DNA of 64,000 bases from Sorangium cellulosum So0157-2 (GCF_000418325.1 NC_021658.1:6559501-6623500); one strand, 5' to 3'; counted from the first letter of the stretch, positions 1-7,660 are shown. Numbers and translations: made by a program. The notes: generated by a model not told the origin, from the letters alone.

Positions 1-360
1 CTCGCGGCGCGCCTCTGGGAGCGGCTCGCGCCGTGGACCCCGCCGACCTGGGGCGCCCTCCGCGCGGTCGGGCTGAACGAGCGCTTCCGCTACTACCGGT
101 ACGCCGAGGGCGAGTACTTCAACTGGCACGGCGACGGGTCGTTCCCGCGATCGGAGATCGAGCGGAGCCTGTTCACCGCGATGATCTACCTGAACGACGA
201 CTTCGAGGGCGGCACGACCGACTTCTGGGGCGGCCAGAGCATCGTCCCGCGGCGCGGGATGGCGCTCGTGTTCGAGCACCGGCGGCTCCACCGGGGCGCC
301 GCCGTGACGCGGGGGCGCAAGTACGTGCTCCGCACCGACGTGATGTACCGGCGCGGCTGA
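1..360 (+). CDS. 2OG-Fe(II) oxygenase, prolyl 4-hydroxylase type (5'-truncated by window edge)
   Basis: Reading frame 1 is open from the window edge to a TGA at 358-360, giving the last 119 residues of a protein. The visible part carries the double-stranded beta-helix signature of Fe(II)/2-oxoglutarate dioxygenases: an HGD triad (H-x-D) in FNWHGDGS, a distal iron-ligand His in EHRRLHRG, and a basic residue for 2-oxoglutarate in GRKYVLRTDVMY about ten residues later. The text YLNDDFEGGTTDFW is typical of P4H-like proteins that modify protein or small-molecule substrates; the substrate cannot be told. The N-terminal part lies outside the window. Confidence 0.85.
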   Translation, partial: LAARLWERLAPWTPPTWGALRAVGLNERFRYYRYAEGEYFNWHGDGSFPRSEIERSLFTAMIYLNDDFEGGTTDFWGGQSIVPRRGMALVFEHRRLHRGAAVTRGRKYVLRTDVMYRRG

Positions 361-435
361 CGTCCGGCGCGGCGCGCCCGGCCCCGCGCCGCGCCCTCAT
401 TCCGGCCGCGGCACGCCCGGCCCCGCGCCGCACCC
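361..435. repeat. short GC-rich direct repeat in convergent gap
   Basis: The 75-bp gap between the convergent oxygenase and sirtuin genes contains two copies of a roughly 38-bp unit built on GCGCCCGGCCCCGCGCCGC followed by CCTCATTCCGGCCGCGGC. The second copy runs into the sirtuin 3' end. It may act as a bidirectional transcription end, but no T-tract is visible. Confidence 0.4.
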
Positions 436-1296
436 TCATTCCGGCCGCGGCGCGCCGGCCAGCGCGTCGGCGAGGCGCGGCAGCACCTCGCCCGCCCGGG
501 CCTCGACCTTGAGCGCGCCGAGCTCCTCGCCGCGCGCGGACCCCAGGTTGACCATCGCGATCGGGATGCCCCGCTGCGCGGCGCGCAGCACGAAGCGGTA
601 GCCCGAGAAGACCGCCAGCGAGGAGCCCACCACGAGGAGCGCCTCCGCCGCGTCGACCAGCGCGAACGCCGCGTCGACGACCGGCCGCGCCACGTTCTCG
701 CCGAAGAAGACGACGCGCGGCTTGAGCGGCCCGTCGCAGCGCAGGCAGGGGGGCGTCTGGAAGCCGGCCACGTGCTCGGCGGGCAGGTCGGCGTCGCCGT
801 CGGGGGCGACGTCGGCCGCGAGCCGCAGCCAGCCGGGGTTCCGCGCGAGGAGCCGCTGCTGGAGGGCGGCGCGCGGCTCCATCGCGCCGCACGCGAGGCA
901 CGCGACCTCGGCGAGCGTCCCGTGCAGCTCGATGACGCGGCGGCTGCCGGCGGCCTGGTGGAGGCCGTCGACGTTCTGCGTGATGAGGCCCTCGATCAGC
1001 CCTCCCTGCTCGAGCCGCGCGAGGGCGCGGTGCGCCGGGTTGGGCTCGGCCCGCGAGAACCGCTCCCAGCCGATCACGGCGCGCGCCCAGTAGCGCTGCC
1101 GGATCTCGGCCGAACTCGAGAACTCCCGCCCCTGGATCGGGTTGCGCGCGCGGCGCCGTGTCTCGGGACCGCGGTAGTCCGGGATGCCGGACTCGGTGCT
1201 GCACCCCGCCCCGGTCAGCGCCACGAAGCGCTTGCCGCGCAGGAGCGCGATGAGGTCGTCGACCGGATCCGCGAGGAGCGCGTGGCTGAGCGGCAT
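436..1296 (-). CDS. NAD-dependent protein deacylase, class II (SIRT4-like) sirtuin
   Basis: A 286-residue sirtuin. The NAD-binding motif GAGCSTESGIPDYRG, the catalytic segment TQNVDGLH followed by HG, the zinc pairs CLACG and CLRCDG, and VVFFGE and VVGSSL are all present, so it should be an active NAD-dependent deacylase. Sequence between the motifs (NPIQGREF, QRYWAR, NPAHRAL, APDGD) is closer to eukaryotic SIRT4/class II sirtuins than to E. coli CobB, so it may remove lipoyl-type or other acyl groups rather than acetyl; this is inference. The frame stays open upstream to 1503, but the ATG at 1296 starts right before the conserved domain and the upstream part is Ala/Pro/Arg-rich, so I chose it. 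Confidence 0.88.
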   Translation of the reverse strand: MPLSHALLADPVDDLIALLRGKRFVALTGAGCSTESGIPDYRGPETRRRARNPIQGREFSSSAEIRQRYWARAVIGWERFSRAEPNPAHRALARLEQGGLIEGLITQNVDGLHQAAGSRRVIELHGTLAEVACLACGAMEPRAALQQRLLARNPGWLRLAADVAPDGDADLPAEHVAGFQTPPCLRCDGPLKPRVVFFGENVARPVVDAAFALVDAAEALLVVGSSLAVFSGYRFVLRAAQRGIPIAMVNLGSARGEELGALKVEARAGEVLPRLADALAGAPRPE

Positions 1297-1627
1297 GGGC
1301 CCCCGTTTGTGACCCGCCGCCGGATACGCCGCCAGCCGCCCGCGCGCCGGCGCGCCGGCGCACGCCGGCGGGCTCGGCGCCGGCATGGCCGGGCGCGGGC
1401 GGGAGGGCGAGGCGCGCACGTCGGCGAGTTCGCCGCGCCCTCCCCGATCTGCCGCTGGAGCAGGGCTCGGCCCCAGTAACACGAAATAGTAGATTCGTGC
1501 CACGACCTCACCCCGGGTGTGTTATGGGTCGCTCACCTGCTCGCTCCTCCTGTCTTCGACGCTTCGACCGGAGCCGGTCGGCTCGCGATGGCGAGGGAGC
1601 CCTGCAGGCGAAGGAGCCCTTGAGGAC

Positions 1628-2203
1628 ATGGCGTCTCGACTCACTGGCGCGCTGTGCGCGACGTTCGCTTTTGTGCTGCTGCTCGGTTGTGGTGACGACG
1701 ATTCCGGCAAGGACGAGGTCGTCGCCGAGGAACCGAACCAGGGTGTCCCTTACCTCGGCGTGGACGGCGAGTTCACGTCGGACCCGCTGGCCCCGGAATG
1801 CCCCGACGATCCGCGCAATCCGGGGCGCGTGGCCCTCAAGGAGATGAGAGAGATATCGTTCTACAGCGACCGAGAGGGCGAAATGCCGCTCGCCGAGGGA
1901 TGCGCGTACTCCTACGAAGGCTTCGCGCCGGATCCCCACTACTTCCCGGAGTCGCCGGAGTCGGTGTGGCTCCAGTTCGCGCTCACCGCCGGCGGGGCCG
2001 GCTGCGAGGCTTTCCATCACGTGATCATGCGCCCGCCGCATGGCGAGGGCGGCGCCAAGCACATGCACCTGCGGTACGGAGACGCCGAGTCGAGCTTCAC
2101 CCAGCTGCTCGACATGAGCCAAGGCGACGACCAGGACGCCGACGCGTGCAACCCCTGGTGGAGCGCGTACTGCTCGGCCGGGATCGAGGGTTGCGGCGGC
2201 TGA
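1628..2203 (+). CDS. putative lipoprotein of unknown function
   Basis: 191 residues. The N-terminus is a lipoprotein signal: a basic start, a hydrophobic stretch and a lipobox LLLGC near residue 20. The mature part is acidic and has the segment CEAFHHVIMRPPHGEGGAKHM, followed by Cys-rich AYCSAGIEGCGG at the end. The His-rich stretch could bind metal, but I recognise no family. The ATG at 1628 follows TTGAGGAC; the frame is open upstream to a GTG at 1517, which would bury the signal peptide, so I prefer 1628. It is transcribed away from the sirtuin gene. Confidence 0.7.
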   Translation: MASRLTGALCATFAFVLLLGCGDDDSGKDEVVAEEPNQGVPYLGVDGEFTSDPLAPECPDDPRNPGRVALKEMREISFYSDREGEMPLAEGCAYSYEGFAPDPHYFPESPESVWLQFALTAGGAGCEAFHHVIMRPPHGEGGAKHMHLRYGDAESSFTQLLDMSQGDDQDADACNPWWSAYCSAGIEGCGG

Positions 2204-2209
2204 GCCTGG

Positions 2210-2347
2210 GTGAAGATCAGCGGCAGATCCGGCTGCCTCGGGCTCGACCTCGCGCGCTTCCTGAACGAGCGCGGACACGGGATCGTGTCGCTGGCACGGC
2301 ATTCTTCTCTCGTGGCAGACGTTCATCAGCACGGCTGTAAGCGATAG
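2210..2347 (+). pseudogene. N-terminal remnant of an SDR/epimerase-type gene
   Basis: A 45-codon frame from a GTG at 2210 reads VKISGRSGCLGLDLARFLNE, then RGHGIVSLARHSS. This matches the first beta-alpha-beta unit of NAD(P)-dependent epimerases (beta strand, G-x-x-G-x-x-G, helix, RGH, beta strand, R). The expected A/TG of TGASG is degraded to GRSG and the frame ends in TAG after one Rossmann unit; no continuation is visible in other frames. It is best read as a decayed 5' fragment just after the lipoprotein gene. Confidence 0.45.
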
Positions 2348-2819
2348 GCGTGCATCATCGCGGCGGTCCGGAGGCAAGGGCGCGCGGCCCGCGCCGCCTC
2401 AGCGCCTCGCGGAGCTGCCGCTGAGGAGCTGCTCGACCTCCGCCTCGTGCTCGGGGCACCCGCGGGCGAGGAGCACGATCGTCGAGGAGCCGTCGTCCCG
2501 CGCCTCACGCGCGAGCACGAGCTGGGCGGAGGTCTCGCGACGCGGTTCAGCTCCTCGCTCCGGCCGGAGCCGCCCGCGCCGGCGGGCCGGCGCTCCATCG
2601 CCGGCCGAGGATGACCCAGGAGACGTGGAGCAGAGAACCTCGTTTGGCATGCGCGCGACAGTAGGAGTTGCAAGGAGGCGCGGGCAATGCGTCACGGTGT
2701 CGCATCCCCTCGAACGATGCAGCGATATCTCGGCCTTTGGCGAGCCCGTGGCGGTGCGGGGATGAGCGCGACATCGTGTCGCAGGGCCCTTGCGGCCGGT
2801 CGCGCTAGCCTGTCTCACC
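2348..2819. other. intergenic stretch without a confident gene
   Basis: No frame here has convincing protein features. A minus-strand frame ending at 2399 (possible ATG at 2650, 83 codons) has a C-terminal half of plausible composition (AQLVLAREARDDGSSTIVLL) that may be the tail of a lost gene, but its N-terminal half is Pro/Ser/Arg-rich shadow sequence. I do not call it a gene. Confidence 0.4.
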
Positions 2820-3431
2820 ATGATCCAGCGAGAGCGCGGCGCGTCCGCGGATGACCCGGCCCGTTCCCCGCACGGCGCACGCGCAGTGAGCTCGCCCGTG
2901 CGTCTCCGGCTCCTGCGGAGCTCACGCTGGCGCCGCGCGGCGGCGCTGGCCGCCGCCATCGCGGGCGTCGCGCTCAGCGGCAGGGCCGAGCCGGCGACGC
3001 CCAGCGAGGCCGCCACCGAGCTCGTCGACTCGACCCCCGCGCCCGGCGAGAAGGCGCTCGCGGCGCGTCTGCTCGCGCCTTGTTGCTGGAATCAGACGCT
3101 CGATGTGCACGAATCCGCGGTGGCGAGCGATCTTCGTCGCGAGATCCGCGCCCGCCTCCGCCGGGGAGAGGCCGCCGACGCGATCGAACAGGACCTCGTC
3201 GCGCGTTATGGCGACCGCCTCCGCGCGGCGCCTTCGTCCGGCGTCCTCGGCAAGGTCGCGCTGGCATTGATGCTGGGCATCGCGGTGACCTTCCTCGGGA
3301 TCTTCGCCCTGCTGCGCTCGTGGAGGCGCGGCGCCGCGCAGCCAACCCCGCCGAGCGGCGCCGCCGCGGCGGCCGTTCGCGACGAGTATGACGAGCGCCT
3401 CGACGACGAGCTCCGGGCGCGCGACGCGTGA
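2820..3431 (+). CDS. CcmH/CycL-like cytochrome c biogenesis protein
   Basis: About 203 residues. After a signal-like hydrophobic segment the protein carries LLAPCCWNQTLDVHES, then DLRREIRARLRRGEAADAIE and LVARYGDRLRAAP, the characteristic three-helix fold of CcmH/NrfF. A transmembrane helix and a charged Arg/Asp-rich tail follow. CcmH normally holds haem-lyase thiols as LRCxxCQNQ; here the pair is a vicinal CC (APCCWNQ), so its thiol chemistry may differ. It stands alone, without other ccm genes in the window. The ATG at 2820 is used; a GTG at 2886 sits closer to the signal peptide and is possible. Confidence 0.72.
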   Translation: MIQRERGASADDPARSPHGARAVSSPVRLRLLRSSRWRRAAALAAAIAGVALSGRAEPATPSEAATELVDSTPAPGEKALAARLLAPCCWNQTLDVHESAVASDLRREIRARLRRGEAADAIEQDLVARYGDRLRAAPSSGVLGKVALALMLGIAVTFLGIFALLRSWRRGAAQPTPPSGAAAAAVRDEYDERLDDELRARDA

Positions 3432-3494
3432 GCACGCCCCCGCTGGTAAGGCGGTAGTCGCTCCCCTCGTCCGGCTTCCTCCGCGACATCTCGC

Positions 3495-3523
3495 TTGACC
3501 TGCGCGCCGCACCGCAATATGTA
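3495..3523 (+). promoter_or_regulatory. sigma-70-like promoter of cobalamin riboswitch 1
   Basis: TTGACC at 3495-3500, a 17-bp spacer, and TATGTA at 3518-3523, about 8 bp before the riboswitch. The same promoter occurs at 7175-7203 with identical hexamers and spacing. Confidence 0.6.
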
Positions 3524-3530
3524 GTGCCTC

Positions 3531-3720
3531 GTGTTGGTGCCCTTGGCTTCGGCCCAGGGCTCAAAAGGGAACCCGGTGCGAATCCGGGGCTGCCCCGCAG
3601 CGGTAAGCGAGAACGATCTCCACGACGAGCACTGGCCTTCGGGCCGGGAAGCGGTGGACCGTAGGAACCCGGCGAGAGCCGGAGCGCTCGCGAGCCCGAA
3701 GACCTGCCAACATCCTGCGT
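3531..3720 (+). promoter_or_regulatory. cobalamin riboswitch 1
   Basis: Conserved landmarks of the adenosylcobalamin aptamer follow in order: GTTGGTGCC, AAAAGGGAACCCGGTG with GAATCCGGGGCTGCCCCGCA, GCGGTAAG, the B12-box-like GAGCACTGG, GGGAAG, and the closing strand AGCCCGAAGACCTGCCAACA. It lies about 150 bp upstream of the secreted protein at 3869 and is nearly identical, without indels, to the copy at 7211. A GC-rich stem (GCCCGCGGGGGC) before the start codon could be the expression platform. High cobalamin would be expected to repress the downstream gene. Confidence 0.95.
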
Positions 3721-3868
3721 CGGGGAGACATCCCGCGCCGGTTTGACCTGGAAGCCTCGAGGGAGGCGGGGAGGTCCGAGCTGGCGCTGACGCACGCGCC
3801 GTCCCGGTTCCGATCCGTCCCCCCGAGCTTTCTTTCGCAATCGCCCGCGGGGGCGAAGGGTCGGTCCG

Positions 3869-5380
3869 ATGATCATCTCCCAAGGTTCAGCGCCGCCGCG
3901 CGTCGCGGCTGGCTCTGCGCGCATTTCTGTATCTTCTGTCGCCGCAGCGCTCCTCCTGCTCTCGCCGCCGGCCTTGGCGGACGCCTTCGACGAGTACGCG
4001 GGGAACACGTCGTATACGTTCGACCTACACGCCATCGCCGACGGGTGGTCCATAGCCCTGGACGGGTTCCCGACGACATCCGAAGAGATCGACGGATACG
4101 AGCTGGCCGGACGGCTCCTCGTCGCCAACGATCAGACCTTGTACCTCCAGAAAAACTATGGCTCGAGCGTCTACGTGCCCGTCGCGACGCTGAGCGACGG
4201 GCCGATGGATCCGAGCTTCCTCGCCATCTCGCCGGACGGCAGCACGATCGCGCTCGGCGTCGGCTACGGGGCGCCGCTGCTCGTGTTCCCGAGCTCGATC
4301 CTCAGCGTCACCTCGCCGCCCGACCTGCTCGGCCACGGGGACGTGATCGAGCTCGACGTCAACTACTACGACGGGGCCTGGTACGGTAACGGCACGCTCG
4401 TCATCAACGGCGGCTGGAGCGGGCCGAGCGGCTACACGAGCGGCGTCTACGCCCTCGATCTGACCGCGCCGCAGATCGCGGAGATCCCGCTGATCACGAG
4501 CATCCCGGGCGCCTCCGGGGGGATCGCGGTGGACTCCGCGGGCAACCTCGTCACCGGGATCGGCTATCAAACCTCGCCCAACCGGACCGGCGAGCTCAGG
4601 ATCTGGGCGGCGGCCGACATCCAGGACGTCATCGATGGCACGGCGAGCGCGTACGTCTACGGCGGCAGCGAGGGCTCGCTCCTGGCGAGCAACGTGCTGA
4701 ACGCGGCGGCGCTCGGCTTCGACGGGGACGGCGCCCTGCACGTGGGCGGCGGGGACGCATTCGGCGTCGGCGGCACGAGCGAGAATGGCTATGCCGCGCT
4801 CATCCGCGCCAGCGTGGTCGCGAGCGTCGTCGGGGGCAGCCAGACGCCGGTGAACGAGGGGAGCTCGTCGCAGTACCTCGAGCTGACGCCTGATGCGTGC
4901 GAGGACGACAACGCGACGTCGCCCATCGCGTTCGTCGGCCACACGAGCGCCCTGGCGATCGCCTGGAACCCGTCGGGCGACGAGTACTCGTCCCCCGCGG
5001 GGCAGTGCTACTCGGCCGGGAGCGCCTCGGATTTCTGGGAGATCGGGGTGACGCCGAAGGTGACGCTCTATTTCCCCGACGGCGCGCCGGACGCCGACAG
5101 CGACGGCGTGCCCGACGGCGCGGACAACGCCTACCTCACGGCGAACGCGGACCAGCGAGACACCGACGGCGACGGATTCGGGAACATCGCGGACGCGGAT
5201 CTCGACAACGACGGCGACGTGGACACCGCCGATTACAACATCCTGGTGGCGTCTTGGAGCACCCAGCTGGGCAACCCCGGGTACAACCAGCACGCCGACT
5301 TCAATGGAGATGGGAGCGTCAACACCGGCGATTACAACATCTATCTCGCGCGGTACGGCACGTCGGCGCCGTTCTACTGA
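3869..5380 (+). CDS. riboswitch-controlled secreted protein: propeller-like domain plus type 3 Ca repeats and dockerin-like C-terminus
   Basis: 503 residues. A signal peptide (about residues 1-38, ending ALADA) precedes a beta-rich region of about 360 residues with repeated strands such as FLAISPDGSTIALGVG and GGIAVDSAGNLVTGIG, as in beta-propellers. After residue 405 come Asp-rich calcium repeats (DADSDGVPDGADN, DTDGDGFGNIADADL) and two dockerin-type F-hand repeats (DLDNDGDVDTADYNIL and DFNGDGSVNTGDYNIY). The dockerin repeats suggest calcium-dependent attachment to a partner on the cell surface. Because a cobalamin riboswitch precedes it, a role in B12 binding or scavenging is inferred. The start follows the riboswitch but has a weak ribosome site. 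Confidence 0.8.
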   Translation: MIISQGSAPPRVAAGSARISVSSVAAALLLLSPPALADAFDEYAGNTSYTFDLHAIADGWSIALDGFPTTSEEIDGYELAGRLLVANDQTLYLQKNYGSSVYVPVATLSDGPMDPSFLAISPDGSTIALGVGYGAPLLVFPSSILSVTSPPDLLGHGDVIELDVNYYDGAWYGNGTLVINGGWSGPSGYTSGVYALDLTAPQIAEIPLITSIPGASGGIAVDSAGNLVTGIGYQTSPNRTGELRIWAAADIQDVIDGTASAYVYGGSEGSLLASNVLNAAALGFDGDGALHVGGGDAFGVGGTSENGYAALIRASVVASVVGGSQTPVNEGSSSQYLELTPDACEDDNATSPIAFVGHTSALAIAWNPSGDEYSSPAGQCYSAGSASDFWEIGVTPKVTLYFPDGAPDADSDGVPDGADNAYLTANADQRDTDGDGFGNIADADLDNDGDVDTADYNILVASWSTQLGNPGYNQHADFNGDGSVNTGDYNIYLARYGTSAPFY

Positions 5381-5447
5381 TCAGCCCGGGGGCGCGCGCC
5401 GCGCCGGGTTCGTTCCGGCGCGGCGCGCGCCCGCCTTCGGAGGTCTC

Positions 5448-5942
5448 ATGGTTTCTCGTATCGCGCGCGCGAGCGTGCTTCTGTCGGTGCTCACGATCAT
5501 CGCCTGTTCCTCCGAGGGCTCGCCGTCCGGGAGCGGCTCCGGGGGAATGGGAGGAACGGCGGCGCAGGGATCCGGCGGCGCGGCGGGTCAGGGAGGGGCC
5601 ACCGGTTCGGGCGGCGGGGCGAGCACGTCGTCGAGCGACGCCGGGAGCGGCGCGGGCGGCGCAGGGGGGGCCGGCGGCGGCGGATCGGGCGGTGGCGGAT
5701 CGGGCGGCGACGGCGGCGGCGCCGCGGGCGACGGCGGCGCGGGCGGCGGCGGCTCGGGCGGCAACGGCACGTCGTTCGGCTTCCTGGCGGGGGTCGGGCT
5801 GGAGTACATCACGAACGAGGCCGGGCCCGACGAAGGGCTCAAGCCGGCCGCGTTCCTCTCCGCGGTCGTGCAGGTGGGCCAGGCCGCCCCGCAGGTCTCG
5901 ACGAGCGGCCGCGCGAGCTTCGGCACGTACGCGGGCGAGTGA
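5448..5942 (+). CDS. Gly-rich lipoprotein of unknown function
   Basis: 164 residues. The N-terminus (MVSRIARASVLLSVLTIIAC) is a lipoprotein signal with Cys at 20. A Gly/Ser linker of about 85 residues follows, then a short unique region (FGFLAGVGLEYITNEAGPDE to FGTYAGE). The Gly linker is the usual surface-display style of polyangial lipoproteins. It starts 67 bp after the dockerin protein and is probably under the same riboswitch. The unique domain is small and may itself be truncated, because the next 300 bp show a rearranged junction. Confidence 0.65.
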   Translation: MVSRIARASVLLSVLTIIACSSEGSPSGSGSGGMGGTAAQGSGGAAGQGGATGSGGGASTSSSDAGSGAGGAGGAGGGGSGGGGSGGDGGGAAGDGGAGGGGSGGNGTSFGFLAGVGLEYITNEAGPDEGLKPAAFLSAVVQVGQAAPQVSTSGRASFGTYAGE

Positions 5943-6014
5943 GCCGCCGGGGCGCCGCTCTGGCGCCCCCCCGCTCTGGCGCGCCCCCGCGGGCGTGGGC
6001 CCCGGCCGCGCCGC

Positions 6015-6185
6015 TCACGGATCGGGCATGGAGTCGTCCAGCTCGTCGAGCAGGCGCCGGTCGATCGCGGGATCGAGCCGGGCCTCGTCGAGCAGGGCGC
6101 GCGCCTCCGGGAAGCGCCTCGCGAGCACGAGCGCCCGGACCCAGAGCACCTTCCGCTCCACCGCGAAGGCGCTCTGCGGCACCTC
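6015..6185 (-). pseudogene. C-terminal fragment of an unrelated minus-strand gene
   Basis: On the minus strand a frame ending at 6015 reads SAFAVERKVLWVRALVLARR, then FPEARALLDEARLDPAIDRR and LLDELDDSMPDP. This is well-formed amphipathic helical sequence like the TPR-type tail of bacterial lipoproteins. Upstream of about 6185 the same frame runs into the complement of a Gly-rich linker (poly-Pro), so the rest of the gene is missing. It sits between two plus-strand surface-protein genes and looks like an inserted or recombined fragment. Confidence 0.45.
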
Positions 6186-6822
6186 GCGCGGCTCGGGCGG
6201 CGACGGCGGCGATGCCGCGGGCGGCGGCGGCGGTGCGGGCGGCGGCGTCGAGGACTGCACGGGCGCGGAGACGGTGTTCGCCTCCGAGGTGGTAAGCCAC
6301 GTCTTCGGGACGGGCCAGAGCTATGGACAGGAGAGGTTCCCGGACATCGCGTTCGGTCCTCCCAAGGGCGGAGGTTGCTGCGGGGGCTCGACCGACGTGG
6401 TGTCCCTCGGCAACGGCGGCACCGTCACCTTCGGCTTCTCGGGCAATCTCATCGTCGATGGGCCAGGCCCGGACTTCATCGTCTTCGAGAACGCCTTCGA
6501 GACCAGCCCGACCACCGTGTTCGCCGAGCTCGCGACCGTCGAGGTGAGCCAGAACGGCGTCGACTGGATCGCCTTCCCGTGCACCGCCACGGGGGCCCCC
6601 TACGGCTCCTGCGCCGGCTGGCACCCCGTGCTGGCGAACCCCGACACGAATATCCTCGATCCCACCGACCCCGAAGTCGCGGGCGGCGACGCCTTCGACC
6701 TCGCCGATCTCGAGCTCAGCTTCGCGCGGTACGTGCGGATCACCGATCGGCCGGATTTGACCGGCGCGAGCGGCGTCTTCGATCTCGACGCCGTGGCGAT
6801 CGCCAACGCATCCTGCCCGTAG
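6028..6822 (+). pseudogene. surface protein with VDGPGPDFIVFENAF domain, N-terminus replaced
   Basis: From about 6195 the frame reads a Gly-rich linker (GGDGGDAAGGGGGAGGG) and then a complete-looking extracellular domain of about 195 residues: ETVFASEVVSHVFGTG, FPDIAFGPPKGGG, VSLGNGGTVTFGF, VDGPGPDFIVFENAF, EVSQNGVDWIAFPC, YVRITDRPDLTG, FDLDAVAIANASC. This is a beta-jelly-roll-like cell-surface module. No signal peptide or lipobox precedes the linker: the only in-frame ATG (6028) yields 55 Ser/Arg-rich residues that are the antisense of another gene fragment. I therefore call it 5'-truncated. It probably belonged to the B12 riboswitch transcription unit. Confidence 0.6.
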
Positions 6823-6867
6823 AGCGACAATCGGGTCGAAACCGGCTGAAAAGCGCAGCGCTTCGAG

Positions 6868-6930
6868 CCGCCAAGCCACCATGAACGCCAAGGAGAGAAT
6901 TCTATCTTGGCGCCCTTCGTGGCTTGGCGG
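6868..6930. repeat. imperfect inverted repeat with GCCAAG motif, likely terminator
   Basis: Left arm CCGCCAAGCCACCATGAACG continued by CCAAG; right arm TTGGCGCCCTTCGTGGCTTG continued by GCGG. The arms pair into a long stem around an AT-rich loop (AGAATTCTATC). It lies 45 bp after the surface-protein stop codon. Similar elements occur at 24767-24840, 55011-55113 and 61431-61480. Confidence 0.55.
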
Positions 6931-6939
6931 TTCATTTCT

Positions 6940-7113
6940 CGCTTGATCAACGTAATCGGTGTGACCGGTGTGACCGGTGTGACCGGTGGACCGGTGTGAC
7001 CGGTGTGACCGTCGAGCACGAGCGCACGCTTGATCAACGTAATCGGTGTGACCGGTGTGACCGGTGTGACCGGTGGACCGGTGTGACCGGTGTGACCGTC
7101 GAGCACGAGCGCA
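6940..7113 (+). repeat. two tandem copies of an 87-bp unit made of GTGACCGGT 9-mers
   Basis: CGCTTGATCAACGTAATCGG begins at 6940 and again at 7027 (period 87). Each copy contains four to five GTGTGACCG/GTGACCGGT 9-mers, one of which lacks the TGT, and ends with GTCGAGCACGAGCGCA. The copies are practically identical, indicating a recent duplication. The array ends about 60 bp before the promoter of riboswitch 2. Frames through it exist but are repeat translations. Confidence 0.85.
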
Positions 7114-7174
7114 TCGGTCGTTGGACAGCGATCGCGCGACATCCGTCCGCTCGCCCGACACCCCAATATATCGC

Positions 7175-7203
7175 TTGACCGGAGCCCCGCACCGCAATAT
7201 GTA
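7175..7203 (+). promoter_or_regulatory. sigma-70-like promoter of cobalamin riboswitch 2 / nrdAB
   Basis: TTGACC at 7175-7180, a 17-bp spacer and TATGTA at 7198-7203. It has the same layout as the promoter at 3495. Confidence 0.6.
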
Positions 7204-7210
7204 GTGCCTC

Positions 7211-7400
7211 ATGTTGGTGCCTCGGGCTTCGGCCCGTGGCTCAAAAGGGAACCCGGTGCGAATCCGGGGCTGCCCCGCAGCGGTAAGCGAGAACGATCTC
7301 CACGACGCGCACTGGCCCTCGGGCTGGGAAGCGGTGGACCGTAGGAAGCCGGCGAGAGCCGGAGCGCTCGCGAGCCCGAAGACCTGCCAACATCCTGCGT
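7211..7400 (+). promoter_or_regulatory. cobalamin riboswitch 2, upstream of nrdAB
   Basis: It has the same conserved elements as riboswitch 1, with a constant offset of 3680 bp and only scattered substitutions. The leader continues about 260 bp to nrdA and contains a GC stem (CGCCCGCGGGGGCG). Control of a B12-independent ribonucleotide reductase by a cobalamin riboswitch is known from other bacteria, where B12 shuts off the B12-independent enzyme when a B12-dependent one is available. Confidence 0.95.
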
Positions 7401-7660
7401 CGGGGAGACATCCCGCGCCGGTTTGACCTGGAAGCCTCGAGGGGGGCGGGGAGGTCCGAGCTGGCGCTGATCTCGCGCTCGTCCCGGTTCCGATCCCCTC
7501 CCGCGTTGTCTTCCTTTCGCCCGCGGGGGCGAGCGGTCGGTCCGAGGGCTCTCCAGGAGAGCCTGCGCGCTCGCGCGCATCGGCTGGCCTCTTTGCTCTC
7601 GCGGTCTCGACGCGAGCGGTCCGGGACCGCTCCGAACGAAGCACGACGAGGAGGATTGCC

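Noticed and set aside
4897..6822. 641-codon plus-strand open frame
   Set aside because: The first two thirds overlap the dockerin protein and the Gly-rich lipoprotein in another frame and are Arg-rich. Only the last 195 residues are protein-like.
6940..7113. possible CRISPR-like repeat array
   Set aside because: The repeats are contiguous 9-mers in two 87-bp copies with no unique spacers and no cas genes nearby.
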